DNA of 64,000 nt, from positions 2,789,001 through 2,853,000 of the forward strand of contig NZ_CP109067.1 in NCBI RefSeq assembly GCF_035917335.1, written 5' to 3'. Origin of the DNA: Micromonospora sp. NBC_01813 (GTDB taxonomy: Bacteria > Actinomycetota > Actinomycetes > Mycobacteriales > Micromonosporaceae). The translations under genes and the position numbers were made by a program. Shown here in pieces: positions 21,984 to 30,517 of this stretch. Each line of letters opens with the position of its first letter. Within the stretch, counting starts at the first letter, position 1. A model generated the notes under the pieces. That model did no database searches, had not been told where the DNA came from, and was given only the letters and a program-made list of their open reading frames with translations.

Positions 21984-23492
21984 GTGACGCAGCCGGACTT
22001 CGTTGTCGATACGAGTGCCAGAGGGTTGGCTCAGCTTCTGCTGAAAATCATCAGCGAGGATCGGCCCCGGTTCGACGTGATTGACCGGTACGTATTCGGA
22101 GATCACGACAATCCGTACATGCCTGCTGGCGCGGATGAAGAATACCGGCTACTCGCCAAGCGGGCGGTGACGAATCTGATTCCGTTGCTGATCGGGACGC
22201 CGGCCCAGGCCCTGTTCGTCGACTCCTTCCGGCGCGGCAGCCAGGATGCGTCCAAGGACGACCTGGTGGCACCTCCGGAGTGGAACCACTGGCAGGCCAG
22301 CCGACTCGACGCCCGGCAGGGACCGATCTACGACGGCGCGCTGAAGTACGGGCACAGCTTCACGCTGACCGAGCAGGTCAAGGGCCGGGTGCTGACCAAG
22401 GGGCTGAGTGCCTACAACACAGCGGCGGTCTACGAGGACCCGGCCAACGACATCGACCCGTATGCGGCGTTGACGATCGTGCGGGAGGCGAAGCCGGACG
22501 CCAAGACGCCGGCGGCTCGCAGGGGCCTCGCGCGACTGTGGGACGGGATCTACGAGTACCGGGTCACGTTCCTGTCGCCGTCGGACCTGGAGTCCGTGTC
22601 AGTGGGCGAGGGCGTGCCGCACGGCGGCGAAGAGTGCCCCGTGACACGGTTCGCGGCCTCGATGGACCTGGAGGGGCGCACGACCGGCCTCGTTGAGCCC
22701 AACATCGCCAACCAGGACCGCATCAACCAGACCATGTTCGACCTGCTGGTCGCGCAAACCTACGGCTCCTTCAAGATCCGCACGGTGACCGGCATGGCGC
22801 CGCCGATGAAGCGGTGGACGCAGGCCGCGATCGAGGACGGCCAGGCGCCGGAGGGTACGGAGGCCGGCGACCCGGTGATCGACCCAGAGACGGGCCGTCC
22901 GGTGCCGGAGCCGGTGAACCTGAACGCGCGGCGATTCTTCTTCGCCGCCGACAAGGACACGAAGTTCGACACGTTGGATGGCACCTCGCTGGAGGGGTAC
23001 ATCAAGTCGCTGGACATGTCGCTGCGGCACATCGCAGTGATCACGCAGACTCCACCCCACTACTTGCTAGGGGAGATCGCCAACCTGAGCGCCGAGGCGC
23101 TTCAGGCGGCCGAGACGGCGTTGCTGCGCAAGGTTGAGACGTTCCGCAAATCCTTCGGGGAGTCCTGGGAGCGGGTGTTCCGGATCGCGGGCGTCCTGTC
23201 GGGCGACAGTGCGGCTGCCGCGGACTACGCGGGCGAAGTGGTGTGGCGCGATACGCAGATGCGGTCGCTGTCTCGCATCGCTGACGGCCTGGTGAAGCTC
23301 AAGGATCTGGGCATCCCCGGCGTCGGGCTGTGGGGCCGAGTGCCGGAGGCGACGCGTACCGAAATCCAGGAGTGGATGCGGTTGCGCGAGGAGGAGCTGG
23401 CCCGCCTCAAGGCTGACCGCGCCGAGCTGATCGCCGCTGGCGCGTACTCGGCGCAAGACCAGGTTCGCATCGACCGTGAGGTGGTGGAATGA
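21984..23492 (+). CDS. Portal protein
   Basis: 502 aa, GTG start. ISEDRPRFDVIDRYVFGDHD, the TPPHYLLGEIANLSAEALQAA helix region and the C-terminal coiled segment match SPP1 gp6-type portals. A dodecameric ring at the capsid vertex. A stoperator-like repeat lies inside (23061-23075). Confidence 0.9.
   Translation: MTQPDFVVDTSARGLAQLLLKIISEDRPRFDVIDRYVFGDHDNPYMPAGADEEYRLLAKRAVTNLIPLLIGTPAQALFVDSFRRGSQDASKDDLVAPPEWNHWQASRLDARQGPIYDGALKYGHSFTLTEQVKGRVLTKGLSAYNTAAVYEDPANDIDPYAALTIVREAKPDAKTPAARRGLARLWDGIYEYRVTFLSPSDLESVSVGEGVPHGGEECPVTRFAASMDLEGRTTGLVEPNIANQDRINQTMFDLLVAQTYGSFKIRTVTGMAPPMKRWTQAAIEDGQAPEGTEAGDPVIDPETGRPVPEPVNLNARRFFFAADKDTKFDTLDGTSLEGYIKSLDMSLRHIAVITQTPPHYLLGEIANLSAEALQAAETALLRKVETFRKSFGESWERVFRIAGVLSGDSAAAADYAGEVVWRDTQMRSLSRIADGLVKLKDLGIPGVGLWGRVPEATRTEIQEWMRLREEELARLKADRAELIAAGAYSAQDQVRIDREVVE
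23061..23075 (+). repeat. Stoperator-like repeat, plus orientation
   Basis: TACTTGCTAGGGGAG within the portal gene. Confidence 0.65.
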
Positions 23493-24640
23493 CCTCGATC
23501 GAGATTGACATGCGTGACCCGCTGACCGGGCACGCGGTCGACGAGATCACCCTGACATTCACTCCGACCAGGCGTCTCGCCGGGGTTGGCGTGGTGCCAA
23601 CGAAGCGCGTGCGGCTCAACGACGGCCTTGGTGGCGTCGACCTGATCCCCACCGACGACCCGACATACGGCGAGGAGCCGTGGTCGTACCGGGTGGGCGA
23701 GTTCATCGGCGGCCAGGACGGCGTGTACCGCTTCGTGGAGGTGCCGACGTCGGACGAGACGGTCGACTACGACTCGCTGGCAGAGGTTGGCGACCCGGGT
23801 ACGGGTGAGCCCGACAACGCCTGGTGGGCCCGGATGTACGAGCTGGAGCAGGCGATCGAGGAGGGCCTGATTCAGGGGCCTCCTGGTCAAACCGGTGCGC
23901 CGGGGCCAGCTGGCCTGTCGGCGTACGCGTTGGCGGTTTCCAACGGCTTCGTGGGCAACGAAGCAGACTGGCTGGCCTCACTCGTGGGCGAGCAGGGTGA
24001 ACAGGGCGACCCGGGTGACATTGGCCCGGCCGGCGAGACCGGCCCGCCCGGTGCTGACGGCGACGACGGGCTTCCGGGCCTGTCGGCGTATCAGGTCGCG
24101 GTCGCCAATGGCTTCGTGGGCAACGAGGCGGCCTGGCTGGCCTCGCTCGTGGGCGAGCAAGGCGAACAGGGCGAGCAGGGGGAACAGGGCGAGCAGGGCG
24201 AGCCTGGAGACTCCGGTCGCAACATCACCCTGACCGCCAACCCGCCAACCGCCATCCGGCAGGTCCGGTTGGACTACACCGGGGACGTCGGGAACGCGAA
24301 CCTGGAAGAGGTGCGCGTCGGCACCGGCTCGGGCGAGCTGGCGTCGTGGGAAAACGAGTGGGGCGCCAAGCGTGGCACGCCGCCGTCCAACTACCGCGAT
24401 GACGCACTGGTGCGGGGTATCCCCCGCGCGGACCTAGGAGTCAACCAACACGGCGGCTTCCTGGACCTGGAGAACACGGCTCGCACCCAGCGTCTCTACA
24501 AGAGGGACTGGCGCGGCAACCTGTGGCGCGGCAACGGATCGGCGGCAGCCGTGAAGATGTCAGAGGTACTGGTCCTGGCGGCCGAGGACGACGTTCCGGA
24601 CGGCACTCCGGAAAACACGGTGATCGTGAGGCTGGACTAG
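23489..24640 (+). CDS. Collagen-like minor structural protein
   Basis: 383 aa. After a 130-residue N-terminal domain come two Gly-x-y tracts (GPPGQTGAPGPAG; GEQGEQGEQGEQGEQGEPGD), each preceded by a copy of GLSAYxxAVxNGFVGNEAxW. A short beta-rich C-terminal domain follows. Triple-helical fibres are usual in tail proteins, so its place between portal and scaffold is unusual; a capsid decoration role is possible. ATGA overlap with portal. Confidence 0.7.
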   Translation: MTSIEIDMRDPLTGHAVDEITLTFTPTRRLAGVGVVPTKRVRLNDGLGGVDLIPTDDPTYGEEPWSYRVGEFIGGQDGVYRFVEVPTSDETVDYDSLAEVGDPGTGEPDNAWWARMYELEQAIEEGLIQGPPGQTGAPGPAGLSAYALAVSNGFVGNEADWLASLVGEQGEQGDPGDIGPAGETGPPGADGDDGLPGLSAYQVAVANGFVGNEAAWLASLVGEQGEQGEQGEQGEQGEPGDSGRNITLTANPPTAIRQVRLDYTGDVGNANLEEVRVGTGSGELASWENEWGAKRGTPPSNYRDDALVRGIPRADLGVNQHGGFLDLENTARTQRLYKRDWRGNLWRGNGSAAAVKMSEVLVLAAEDDVPDGTPENTVIVRLD

Positions 24641-25368
24641 TGGCCTGGGCGGTGGCGCCGACCTCGGCGGCCATCCTTCCGGCCGCATCGACAGCCACGA
24701 TCTCCATGACCTACTCGTCGGTGACTGGCAGGACGTACGTACTGATCCTGTCGAAGACGACGGCGACAGGCGCCGTCACGGACGTCGAGGATGACGCCGA
24801 CAACGAGTGGGAGCGCCTGGACTACGCGCCGAAGACCGGCTCAGCCGGCCGGCGCATCGAGGCGTGGATCTGTACGCCGACCGTCCCGTTCAGCGAGATC
24901 ACCGTGACCAACCCCGGCGGGCAGACCTACGGCGTGCTGGTCGAGGTGACCGGCTCCAACGGGGTGGTCAACGCGGTCAACGCGGACTTCCGGACCGGAA
25001 GCACTTCTCCGGCCCGGGTCGAGATCACCCCGACACAGGCCGACACGCTGGTGATCGCTGCCGTCATGGCCAACTCGAACACGGTCGCCGATATCACCGC
25101 GCCGCCCGAATGGACGGCGCTAGCTTCGCACGCGGACGGCCCGAAGGTCATTTACCGCACTGGCGTTGCCGCGGATGTTGCGGTCGGCGTCGACTATGAG
25201 TTCGAGGTGTCACAGGGCTCCGGCCACATCATTCTCGCCCTGGAGGCGGGGGCTGATGTGTCGATTGCCGTGACCGTCTGGGTTGGCGGCGTCGAACTGC
25301 CCGCTCACATCGAGGGCGTCTGGAATGGCGCCTCCATCGACTCGGCGTCGATTAGTTCATTGACTTGA
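24640..25368 (+). CDS. Beta-rich virion protein, unknown
   Basis: 242 aa, GTG at 24640 overlaps the TAG before it. Thr/Val/Ala-rich with ITVTNPGG and IILALEAGADV; resembles a jelly-roll or Ig-like decoration domain, not assignable. Part of the head operon. Confidence 0.6.
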   Translation: MAWAVAPTSAAILPAASTATISMTYSSVTGRTYVLILSKTTATGAVTDVEDDADNEWERLDYAPKTGSAGRRIEAWICTPTVPFSEITVTNPGGQTYGVLVEVTGSNGVVNAVNADFRTGSTSPARVEITPTQADTLVIAAVMANSNTVADITAPPEWTALASHADGPKVIYRTGVAADVAVGVDYEFEVSQGSGHIILALEAGADVSIAVTVWVGGVELPAHIEGVWNGASIDSASISSLT

Positions 25369-25435
25369 GTTCGTTTCTGGGTGGCCCTGGAGGTCGCTCG
25401 ACTCACCTTTTCGCAAACGTCCAGGAGGCGTGAGC

Positions 25436-25930
25436 ATGTCCGAAAGCACGGAAAACACCGACTCGGCCGGGGCTGCCCAGGGGGCTCCCAGTGGCAACGA
25501 GAACGGCAGCACCGGCACCACTGAGGCGAAGACGCCCGAGTGGTACGAGAGGGAGCTGTCCAAGGTTCGCAACGAAGCTGCCGGTTACCGCACGAGGCTG
25601 CGGGACGCCGAAACCAAGCTCGCCGACGCCAAGACTCCAGAGGAGTTCGAGAGCGCGCGCGCGGAGCTGGCGACGGCCAACCAGAACCTGGAGCGGGAGC
25701 TGATGGTGGAGCGCGCCGGTCGCGGCCTGCCCGAGGAGCTGCGTTCCGTGCTGAAGGGCAACACCGAGGAGGAGCTGAAGGCTCACGCCGCGGTGTTGAT
25801 GAAGTTCGTGCCGACCTCGAAGGTCGCACCGCCCGAGAAGTTGGGCGGCGGACTGAATGCCGGCGGTGGTGGCGGCGACGACTTCGATGTCAAGGACGTC
25901 GCCCGGCAGATTCGACTGGGCCGGCTGTAG
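25436..25930 (+). CDS. Scaffolding protein
   Basis: 164 aa from the ATG at 25436 (AGGAGG 7 nt upstream). Disordered Ser/Thr/Gly start, then a long charged coiled coil (WYERELSKVRNEAAGYRTRL) and a Gly-rich linker before FDVKDVARQIRLGRL. Size, composition and place before the capsid gene are those of a phage scaffold. Confidence 0.8.
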   Translation: MSESTENTDSAGAAQGAPSGNENGSTGTTEAKTPEWYERELSKVRNEAAGYRTRLRDAETKLADAKTPEEFESARAELATANQNLERELMVERAGRGLPEELRSVLKGNTEEELKAHAAVLMKFVPTSKVAPPEKLGGGLNAGGGGGDDFDVKDVARQIRLGRL

Positions 25931-25948
25931 CCAGCGCCCCACCATTCC

Positions 25949-25965
25949 ATTACTTGCTAGGAAAG
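25949..25965 (+). repeat. Stoperator-like repeat, plus orientation
   Basis: ATTACTTGCTAGGAAAG, intergenic, 31 nt before the capsid gene. Confidence 0.75.
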
Positions 25966-25995
25966 CCTAGCGTACCCTCCTGAGGAGACAATTCA

Positions 25996-27105
25996 GTGGC
26001 ACTGAATGCTGTGGTCAAGCCACAGAAGCTGGCCGCCGTCGCGGCCGAGGTGATCGAGCAGAGTCTGACCATTCCGGCCCTGTTCCAGCGCCAGGGCTTC
26101 GACCAGTTCAAGGGCGCCGAGAATGACACGGTCTACATCCGGGTTCCGGGGATTCTGCCGGCCCGGGAGATCGAGGACTTCCGCGCCGAGCGGACCGCCT
26201 CGATCACCTTCGACGCGTTCACCGACCGGAAGATCAGCCTGACCCTGAGTGGCAATACCTACTCGGCCACCAAGCTCCAGGACGAACAGAAGGACTGGGA
26301 CTCCATCCAGTGGAGCCGGGTCATCGGGATGCAGGCGCAGGCTGTCGCGCGGTCCCTGAACGCGAAGGCCGTCACCAAGCTGACCAGCGCTCCGTACCTG
26401 GCGACCGTCGCGGGCGCGAAGTCGGGCCGCACCCTGCGGTCCTCGCTGATCGAGCTGCGCCGGATCGCGAACGCCTTCCGAATGCCGCTGGAGTCTCGGA
26501 CCCTGGTCGTGGGCACCGCCGTTGAGGCGGCGATCCTGAACGACCCGACCCTGGTGCTGGCGCAGAACGTTGGCGACTCGGTCGCTGAGGGTGTGCTGCG
26601 GGAGGCGTTCATCGGCCGGATCTTCGGCATGAACATCATCGTCGCCGCCGAGCTGGCGGCCGACAAGGGCTACCTGATCGTCCCGTCCGCGTTCGCCCTG
26701 GCGACCGCGGCGCCGGCCGTACCGCAGTCCGCGGTAGGCGCGACGGCGACGGCCGCCGCCAACGGCGTCAGCGGCGTGGCGGCGAGGTGGGTGTTGGACT
26801 ACGACCCGACCATCCTGGCCGAGCGCTCGGTGGTCAACCTCTACAACGGGGTCCGGCACGTCACCGACGTCTTCGAGGGCGTCGACTCCAACGGCAAGCC
26901 CAACGGCGCGATCGTCAATGGCTCCGGCACTGTCGGCGAGTTCCTGATCCGTGGCGTCGCGTTCGACGTGGACGCGACCGCTGACGTCCTCCCGGACGCC
27001 GACTCCAACGCGAACGCCACCGGCGTTGGCGGCACTCCGGCGGCCAACTCGCTGCTCGACCAGTTCGTCAAGGCGACCGGCGTCGGCACCATCTTCACCC
27101 CCTGA
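25996..27105 (+). CDS. Major capsid protein
   Basis: 369 aa, GTG start with GAGGAG. ALNAVVKPQKLAAVAAEVIE, NDTVYIRVPG and RTEASITF-like blocks, followed by long alanine-rich domains, fit an HK97-fold coat of the P22-like branch often seen in actinophages. Placed between scaffold and connector genes. Confidence 0.85.
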   Translation: MALNAVVKPQKLAAVAAEVIEQSLTIPALFQRQGFDQFKGAENDTVYIRVPGILPAREIEDFRAERTASITFDAFTDRKISLTLSGNTYSATKLQDEQKDWDSIQWSRVIGMQAQAVARSLNAKAVTKLTSAPYLATVAGAKSGRTLRSSLIELRRIANAFRMPLESRTLVVGTAVEAAILNDPTLVLAQNVGDSVAEGVLREAFIGRIFGMNIIVAAELAADKGYLIVPSAFALATAAPAVPQSAVGATATAAANGVSGVAARWVLDYDPTILAERSVVNLYNGVRHVTDVFEGVDSNGKPNGAIVNGSGTVGEFLIRGVAFDVDATADVLPDADSNANATGVGGTPAANSLLDQFVKATGVGTIFTP

Positions 27106-27120
27106 TCCGACCTGAGCGCG

Positions 27121-27150
27121 AGGAGAGCTGCCCTTCAAGGCGGCTCTCCT
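27121..27150 (+). terminator. Hairpin after capsid gene
   Basis: AGGAGAGCTGCC / GGCGGCTCTCCT, one mismatch pair, 6-nt loop. May partially terminate or stabilise the abundant capsid message. Confidence 0.6.
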
Positions 27151-27172
27151 GCCTCTGCCTGAAGGGAGTTCC

Positions 27173-27643
27173 ATGGAGCCGTTTGCTCAGGTAGGGGACG
27201 TCCAGCGTCGGCTGGACTTCACGCTCAGCGAGCAGGAGGCCACGGCGGTTTCGGCGGCCCTGGAGGATCTATCCAACGAGGCGCGCTTCATTGCCGACCG
27301 CGAGTGGTCGGATGTGGACAACCTGCCAAACCCAGTGCGCAACACCGTGGTCAAGGCAGCGACGCGGTGGGCCCGGAACATGAACGGCTACGTGCTGAGT
27401 CGGGCCGGCGACGAGACGTTGCAGTGGGCGAACGTTGGCGAAGAGGCCGGCGCACCCGAGTTCACCGCCAAGGAAATCAAGCTGATCCGCGCCGTCGGTG
27501 ACGGCCGGCAAGGTGCGCCATTCTTCGGGTCGATCGAGGTGTACGCCTACGTGCGGCCCGGCACCTTCGATCACGGATACCTGGGCACGGTGAACGGTGG
27601 GAACAAGCCGTTCCCGTTCAATCAGCCTGGCGGGGGCTGGTGA
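27173..27643 (+). CDS. Head-to-tail adaptor
   Basis: 156 aa, helical N-terminus (VGDVQRRLDFTLSEQEATAV; ARFIADREWSDVDNLP) typical of connector proteins below the portal. Position right after the capsid supports it. Confidence 0.7.
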   Translation: MEPFAQVGDVQRRLDFTLSEQEATAVSAALEDLSNEARFIADREWSDVDNLPNPVRNTVVKAATRWARNMNGYVLSRAGDETLQWANVGEEAGAPEFTAKEIKLIRAVGDGRQGAPFFGSIEVYAYVRPGTFDHGYLGTVNGGNKPFPFNQPGGGW

Positions 27644-27981
27644 TGAGTCATCAGCGCGCCCGCGGTCAACCGGCACTCGTCTACCGCACCAAGACCATCA
27701 TCGACGCCCGTGGCCACCAGGTGGCGATCGTCGACACCGAAAACCCGACCCCGGTGACTGCGGTATTCGTTCCGCAGCGCTCGTCGAGGGCCGAGGTCGC
27801 CGGCCAGCAGGACATCGACGTGACTCGCATGATCGTCAGCTCGGACACCCCCGAAGTGACCTCGTGGTCCCGGGTCTCCTGGGACGGATCGATGTGGGAC
27901 GTGGTCGTCCCTCCGGCGTACCACCACGGCACCCGGCACACCCGGCACTACTCGATCGATATCCGCCGGAGGCCGAGCTGA
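27643..27981 (+). CDS. Head-to-tail stopper
   Basis: 112 aa, small beta-barrel-like, ends WSRVSWDGSMWDVVVPPAYH. TGATG overlap with both neighbours. Assigned by order and size. Confidence 0.6.
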   Translation: MSHQRARGQPALVYRTKTIIDARGHQVAIVDTENPTPVTAVFVPQRSSRAEVAGQQDIDVTRMIVSSDTPEVTSWSRVSWDGSMWDVVVPPAYHHGTRHTRHYSIDIRRRPS

Positions 27982-28391
27982 TGGCCGAGGTCTACAAGTT
28001 CCTCAATGGCCGCCGACTGGAGGACGCCGTCGAGGGGTTTCGGGGCACCCAGGACGCCCTGGGCAGGTATGCCTTCGAGATCAAGGCGTACGCCGACGCG
28101 TTCCTGATCGAGGCCCGCGACTACTCCGAGGCGATCGGTAGGCGCGTCGACTGGGACGCCTACGTCGAGGTCGTGCGGTGGCGCGGGCGGGGCAGCGGGT
28201 CAGCAGGCTTCGACGTGATCCTCAACGACACCTTGGGTGACGGCGCGGCCTACAACATCGAGAAGGGCCGGCGAGTCGAGTTCTACGACGACGTGACCGG
28301 CGAGCCCATGGGTGACATGCAGGGCCTGTTCATTCTCGAACGCGCCGTACAGATCGTCGCCGATCGCCATCGCTCCGAATTGAGGAGGTAG
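27981..28391 (+). CDS. DUF5403-like tail-completion protein
   Basis: 136 aa, MAEVYKFLNGRRLEDAVEGF start, acidic-basic helices and a beta C-terminus; resembles DUF5403 proteins found between stopper and tail terminator in actinophages. Confidence 0.6.
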   Translation: MAEVYKFLNGRRLEDAVEGFRGTQDALGRYAFEIKAYADAFLIEARDYSEAIGRRVDWDAYVEVVRWRGRGSGSAGFDVILNDTLGDGAAYNIEKGRRVEFYDDVTGEPMGDMQGLFILERAVQIVADRHRSELRR

Positions 28392-28393
28392 GC

Positions 28394-28891
28394 GTGGCCG
28401 GCATTCCTCCACAACTGGCCGCAATGGCCGAACGGGTGCCGATCGAGGACATCCTGTTGGGCATCCTGCGGCCCGCGCTCGCGGGCGTCGAGGTCGTGAC
28501 GCAGGTCCGGCGGCACCAGGCGTTCCCCGCGGTCCTCGTGCGCCGACTGCCAACCTTCTACCTCTTCTCCGGGGACGAGCGATTCCTGGAGCAGGCCGAC
28601 GTCGCGGTGCACGGGTTCGCTATCGATCCGAACGGCGACCGTGACGCGGCGATTCTCTCCGAGGCAGCTCGGGTCGCACTGCGCAACGCCGCACTCAACA
28701 ACTGGGGCAGTAGCTCCACGGGCTGGGTCAAGAACATGCAGACGCTGTCGCCCGCTCGCCGACAGCCGGACTGGGCGACCAGTGCGGGACCGGTGCAGTA
28801 CGCGGACCTGCCGTCAAACACCTGGCGCTACGAGGGTCGCTACCGGCTGACCATCCGCAAGCCCGCGAACCACCCGTACCCACTCCCGTAA
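28394..28891 (+). CDS. Tail terminator
   Basis: 165 aa, GTG with GAGGTAG upstream. FPAVLVRRLPTFYLFSGDER, ADVAVHGFAIDP and a C-terminal RYRLTIRKP strand match tail-terminator proteins that cap the tube. Confidence 0.65.
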   Translation: MAGIPPQLAAMAERVPIEDILLGILRPALAGVEVVTQVRRHQAFPAVLVRRLPTFYLFSGDERFLEQADVAVHGFAIDPNGDRDAAILSEAARVALRNAALNNWGSSSTGWVKNMQTLSPARRQPDWATSAGPVQYADLPSNTWRYEGRYRLTIRKPANHPYPLP

Positions 28892-28904
28892 GGAGACGGC
28901 CTGA

Positions 28905-29654
28905 ATGGCTAAGAACGACAACGCGACCCTGGTAGTTGGGTCGGGCAACTTCTTCACGGCGCCGGTTGGCACCGAGATGCCCGAGTCTCTGTCCAGTGCG
29001 CCCGCTGCCCCCTGGGAGGCGGTGGGTCACACCTCGCTGGAGGACATCTTCTCCTTCAGTTCCGAGGGTGGCGAGGCAACCACGCTGGGCACGCTTCAGT
29101 CGAAGTCGCTGCGAACCACCTACTCTCCGCGAACCGAATCGTTCGCGCTGACCATCAACCAGTTCGACCGCCGCTCGCTGCGGCTCTACTACGGCGCCAA
29201 CGCGCCTCTGCTGCCGAATGGCACGCTGGGCATTCCGCAGTCGCCGGAGCCGACCGAGTGCGCCTTCCTGGCAATCTTCGTGGACGGGTCGAGCGCGTTC
29301 GGGTTGTATACCGCGCGCTGCGAGATCTTCAGGGGTGACGACGTCGCAGTGGCGGACGCTGAATCCCTGGTCGGGCTGCCGCTGAACATCAAGCCGCTCA
29401 TCTTCTCGACCAACGAGCACACCTACGAGATCACTCCGCTGGGTGGCATCGCGGCGACCACCGCGACCGCTGGCACCCCGGGCACCTATGGCCCGGCCGG
29501 CGCGGACCTTCCGGTGGGCCTGGCGGCGATGACCGGCGTGGTCACCGCGTCCCCGACCAGCCTGTGGACCGTCGGGCAGTACGTCCTGCTCGACGACGGT
29601 TCGCAGGTGCACTGGAACGGCACCGCCTGGGCAGAGGGCGCAGCTCCGGCCTGA
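28905..29654 (+). CDS. Major tail protein
   Basis: 249 aa. MAKNDNATLVVGSGNFFTAP start; a tube domain (EDIFSFSSEGGEATTLGTLQ, FALTINQFDRRSL) is followed by a roughly 60-residue C-terminal appendage (LLDDGSQVHWNGTAWAEG). Followed by the chaperone pair as expected. Confidence 0.85.
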   Translation: MAKNDNATLVVGSGNFFTAPVGTEMPESLSSAPAAPWEAVGHTSLEDIFSFSSEGGEATTLGTLQSKSLRTTYSPRTESFALTINQFDRRSLRLYYGANAPLLPNGTLGIPQSPEPTECAFLAIFVDGSSAFGLYTARCEIFRGDDVAVADAESLVGLPLNIKPLIFSTNEHTYEITPLGGIAATTATAGTPGTYGPAGADLPVGLAAMTGVVTASPTSLWTVGQYVLLDDGSQVHWNGTAWAEGAAPA

Positions 29655-29657
29655 TCG

Positions 29658-29672
29658 CACTTGCTAGGAAAG
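29658..29672 (+). repeat. Stoperator-like repeat, plus orientation
   Basis: CACTTGCTAGGAAAG directly after the tail tube stop. Confidence 0.75.
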
Positions 29673-29734
29673 ACAACCCTGACCCGGTCGGAGGCGGACC
29701 CGGCCGGGTCGGGGGTTCCACCTGCTTCACCGCG

Positions 29735-29750
29735 ATTTCAATTTTGAAAT
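29735..29750 (+). promoter_or_regulatory. TTTCAAWWYTGAAA palindrome copy 13
   Basis: ATTTCAATTTTGAAAT, the only copy in the rightward genes, 55 nt upstream of the tail chaperone gene. The 151-nt gap also holds a tandem CGCAAACGTCCGC at 29755-29780. Confidence 0.75.
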
Positions 29751-29805
29751 CCCTCGCAAACGTCCGCCGCAAACGTCCGCCGCATGATCTCTGGAGGTCC
29801 GCCCC

Positions 29806-30126
29806 ATGAAGCTCGACGACATTCGCGCAGCAGCCGAGGCCAAGTACGGCTCTCTGCCCATTGAGGTCGGAGACACCACTGTCGTGCTGCTCAACGCACT
29901 GCGCCTGCCGAAGGCCAAGCGTGACAAGATTTCCGCCCTTCAGGACGACCTGAAGGCCGAGGGCGCCGACCAGGAGGCGATCATGCGCGAGCTGATCCGC
30001 CTGGCCGCCAACACGAAGGCCGGCGGCGAACTGCTGATCAAGGGCATCGGCGACGACCTGACCGTGCTGGCCGAGACGCTGGCTGAGTACGGGAAGAAGA
30101 CTCGCGTGGGGGAAGCCTCGGCCTAG
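29806..30126 (+). CDS. Tail assembly chaperone G
   Basis: 106 aa, helical, MKLDDIRAAAEAKYGSLPIE start; GGAGG upstream. Ends close to a slippery heptamer, and the -1 frame continues as the T part. Chaperones the tape measure during tail assembly. Confidence 0.8.
   Translation: MKLDDIRAAAEAKYGSLPIEVGDTTVVLLNALRLPKAKRDKISALQDDLKAEGADQEAIMRELIRLAANTKAGGELLIKGIGDDLTVLAETLAEYGKKTRVGEASA
30108..30114 (+). promoter_or_regulatory. Programmed -1 frameshift site
   Basis: GGGGGAA in phase G GGG GAA just before the zero-frame stop at 30124. Slippage by -1 reads on as AGC CTC GGC into the T frame. Confidence 0.7.
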
Positions 30127-30512
30127 CACGGCTTGTCGACGAGTACGGGGACGGGATCTACCCGGACCTGCGGCGCTACTTCGGGATCGACTTGGTCGAT
30201 GTCATCGAAGGTCGTGGTCCGAATCCCGCCCTCGTACTCCTCGCCGTGCAGGCCCTTCCGGACGACAGCCTGACCGCTGCCCTTGCCGCCGGGGGTCGCG
30301 AGCACTACGGCTGGGGCGTCGATCGCCACATGTGGGCGAACATCTATGACGCCCTGAATCTGAACACGCGTGCAGCCGGCAAGTGGGGCAAGAAAGGTCC
30401 ACCCCGCCTGCCGGACTATCCGCGCCCAAAGCGAAAGCCCGCTGAGACCGCCGCGCCCGAAAAGAAGGTGACGGCCCGGCAGGCCATCTTGCGCATGATC
30501 GGGAAGGGCTAG
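30114..30512 (+). CDS. Tail assembly chaperone T extension (frameshift product GT)
   Basis: 132 codons in the -1 frame, no own good start until well inside; fused to 103 residues of G the product is about 235 aa. Contains LVDEYGDGIYPDLRRYFGID and a basic C-terminus (PKRKPAETAAPEKK). G/GT frameshifting is conserved in long-tailed phages. Confidence 0.75.
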   Translation, partial: SLGLARLVDEYGDGIYPDLRRYFGIDLVDVIEGRGPNPALVLLAVQALPDDSLTAALAAGGREHYGWGVDRHMWANIYDALNLNTRAAGKWGKKGPPRLPDYPRPKRKPAETAAPEKKVTARQAILRMIGKG

Positions 30513-30517
30513 GGCTA

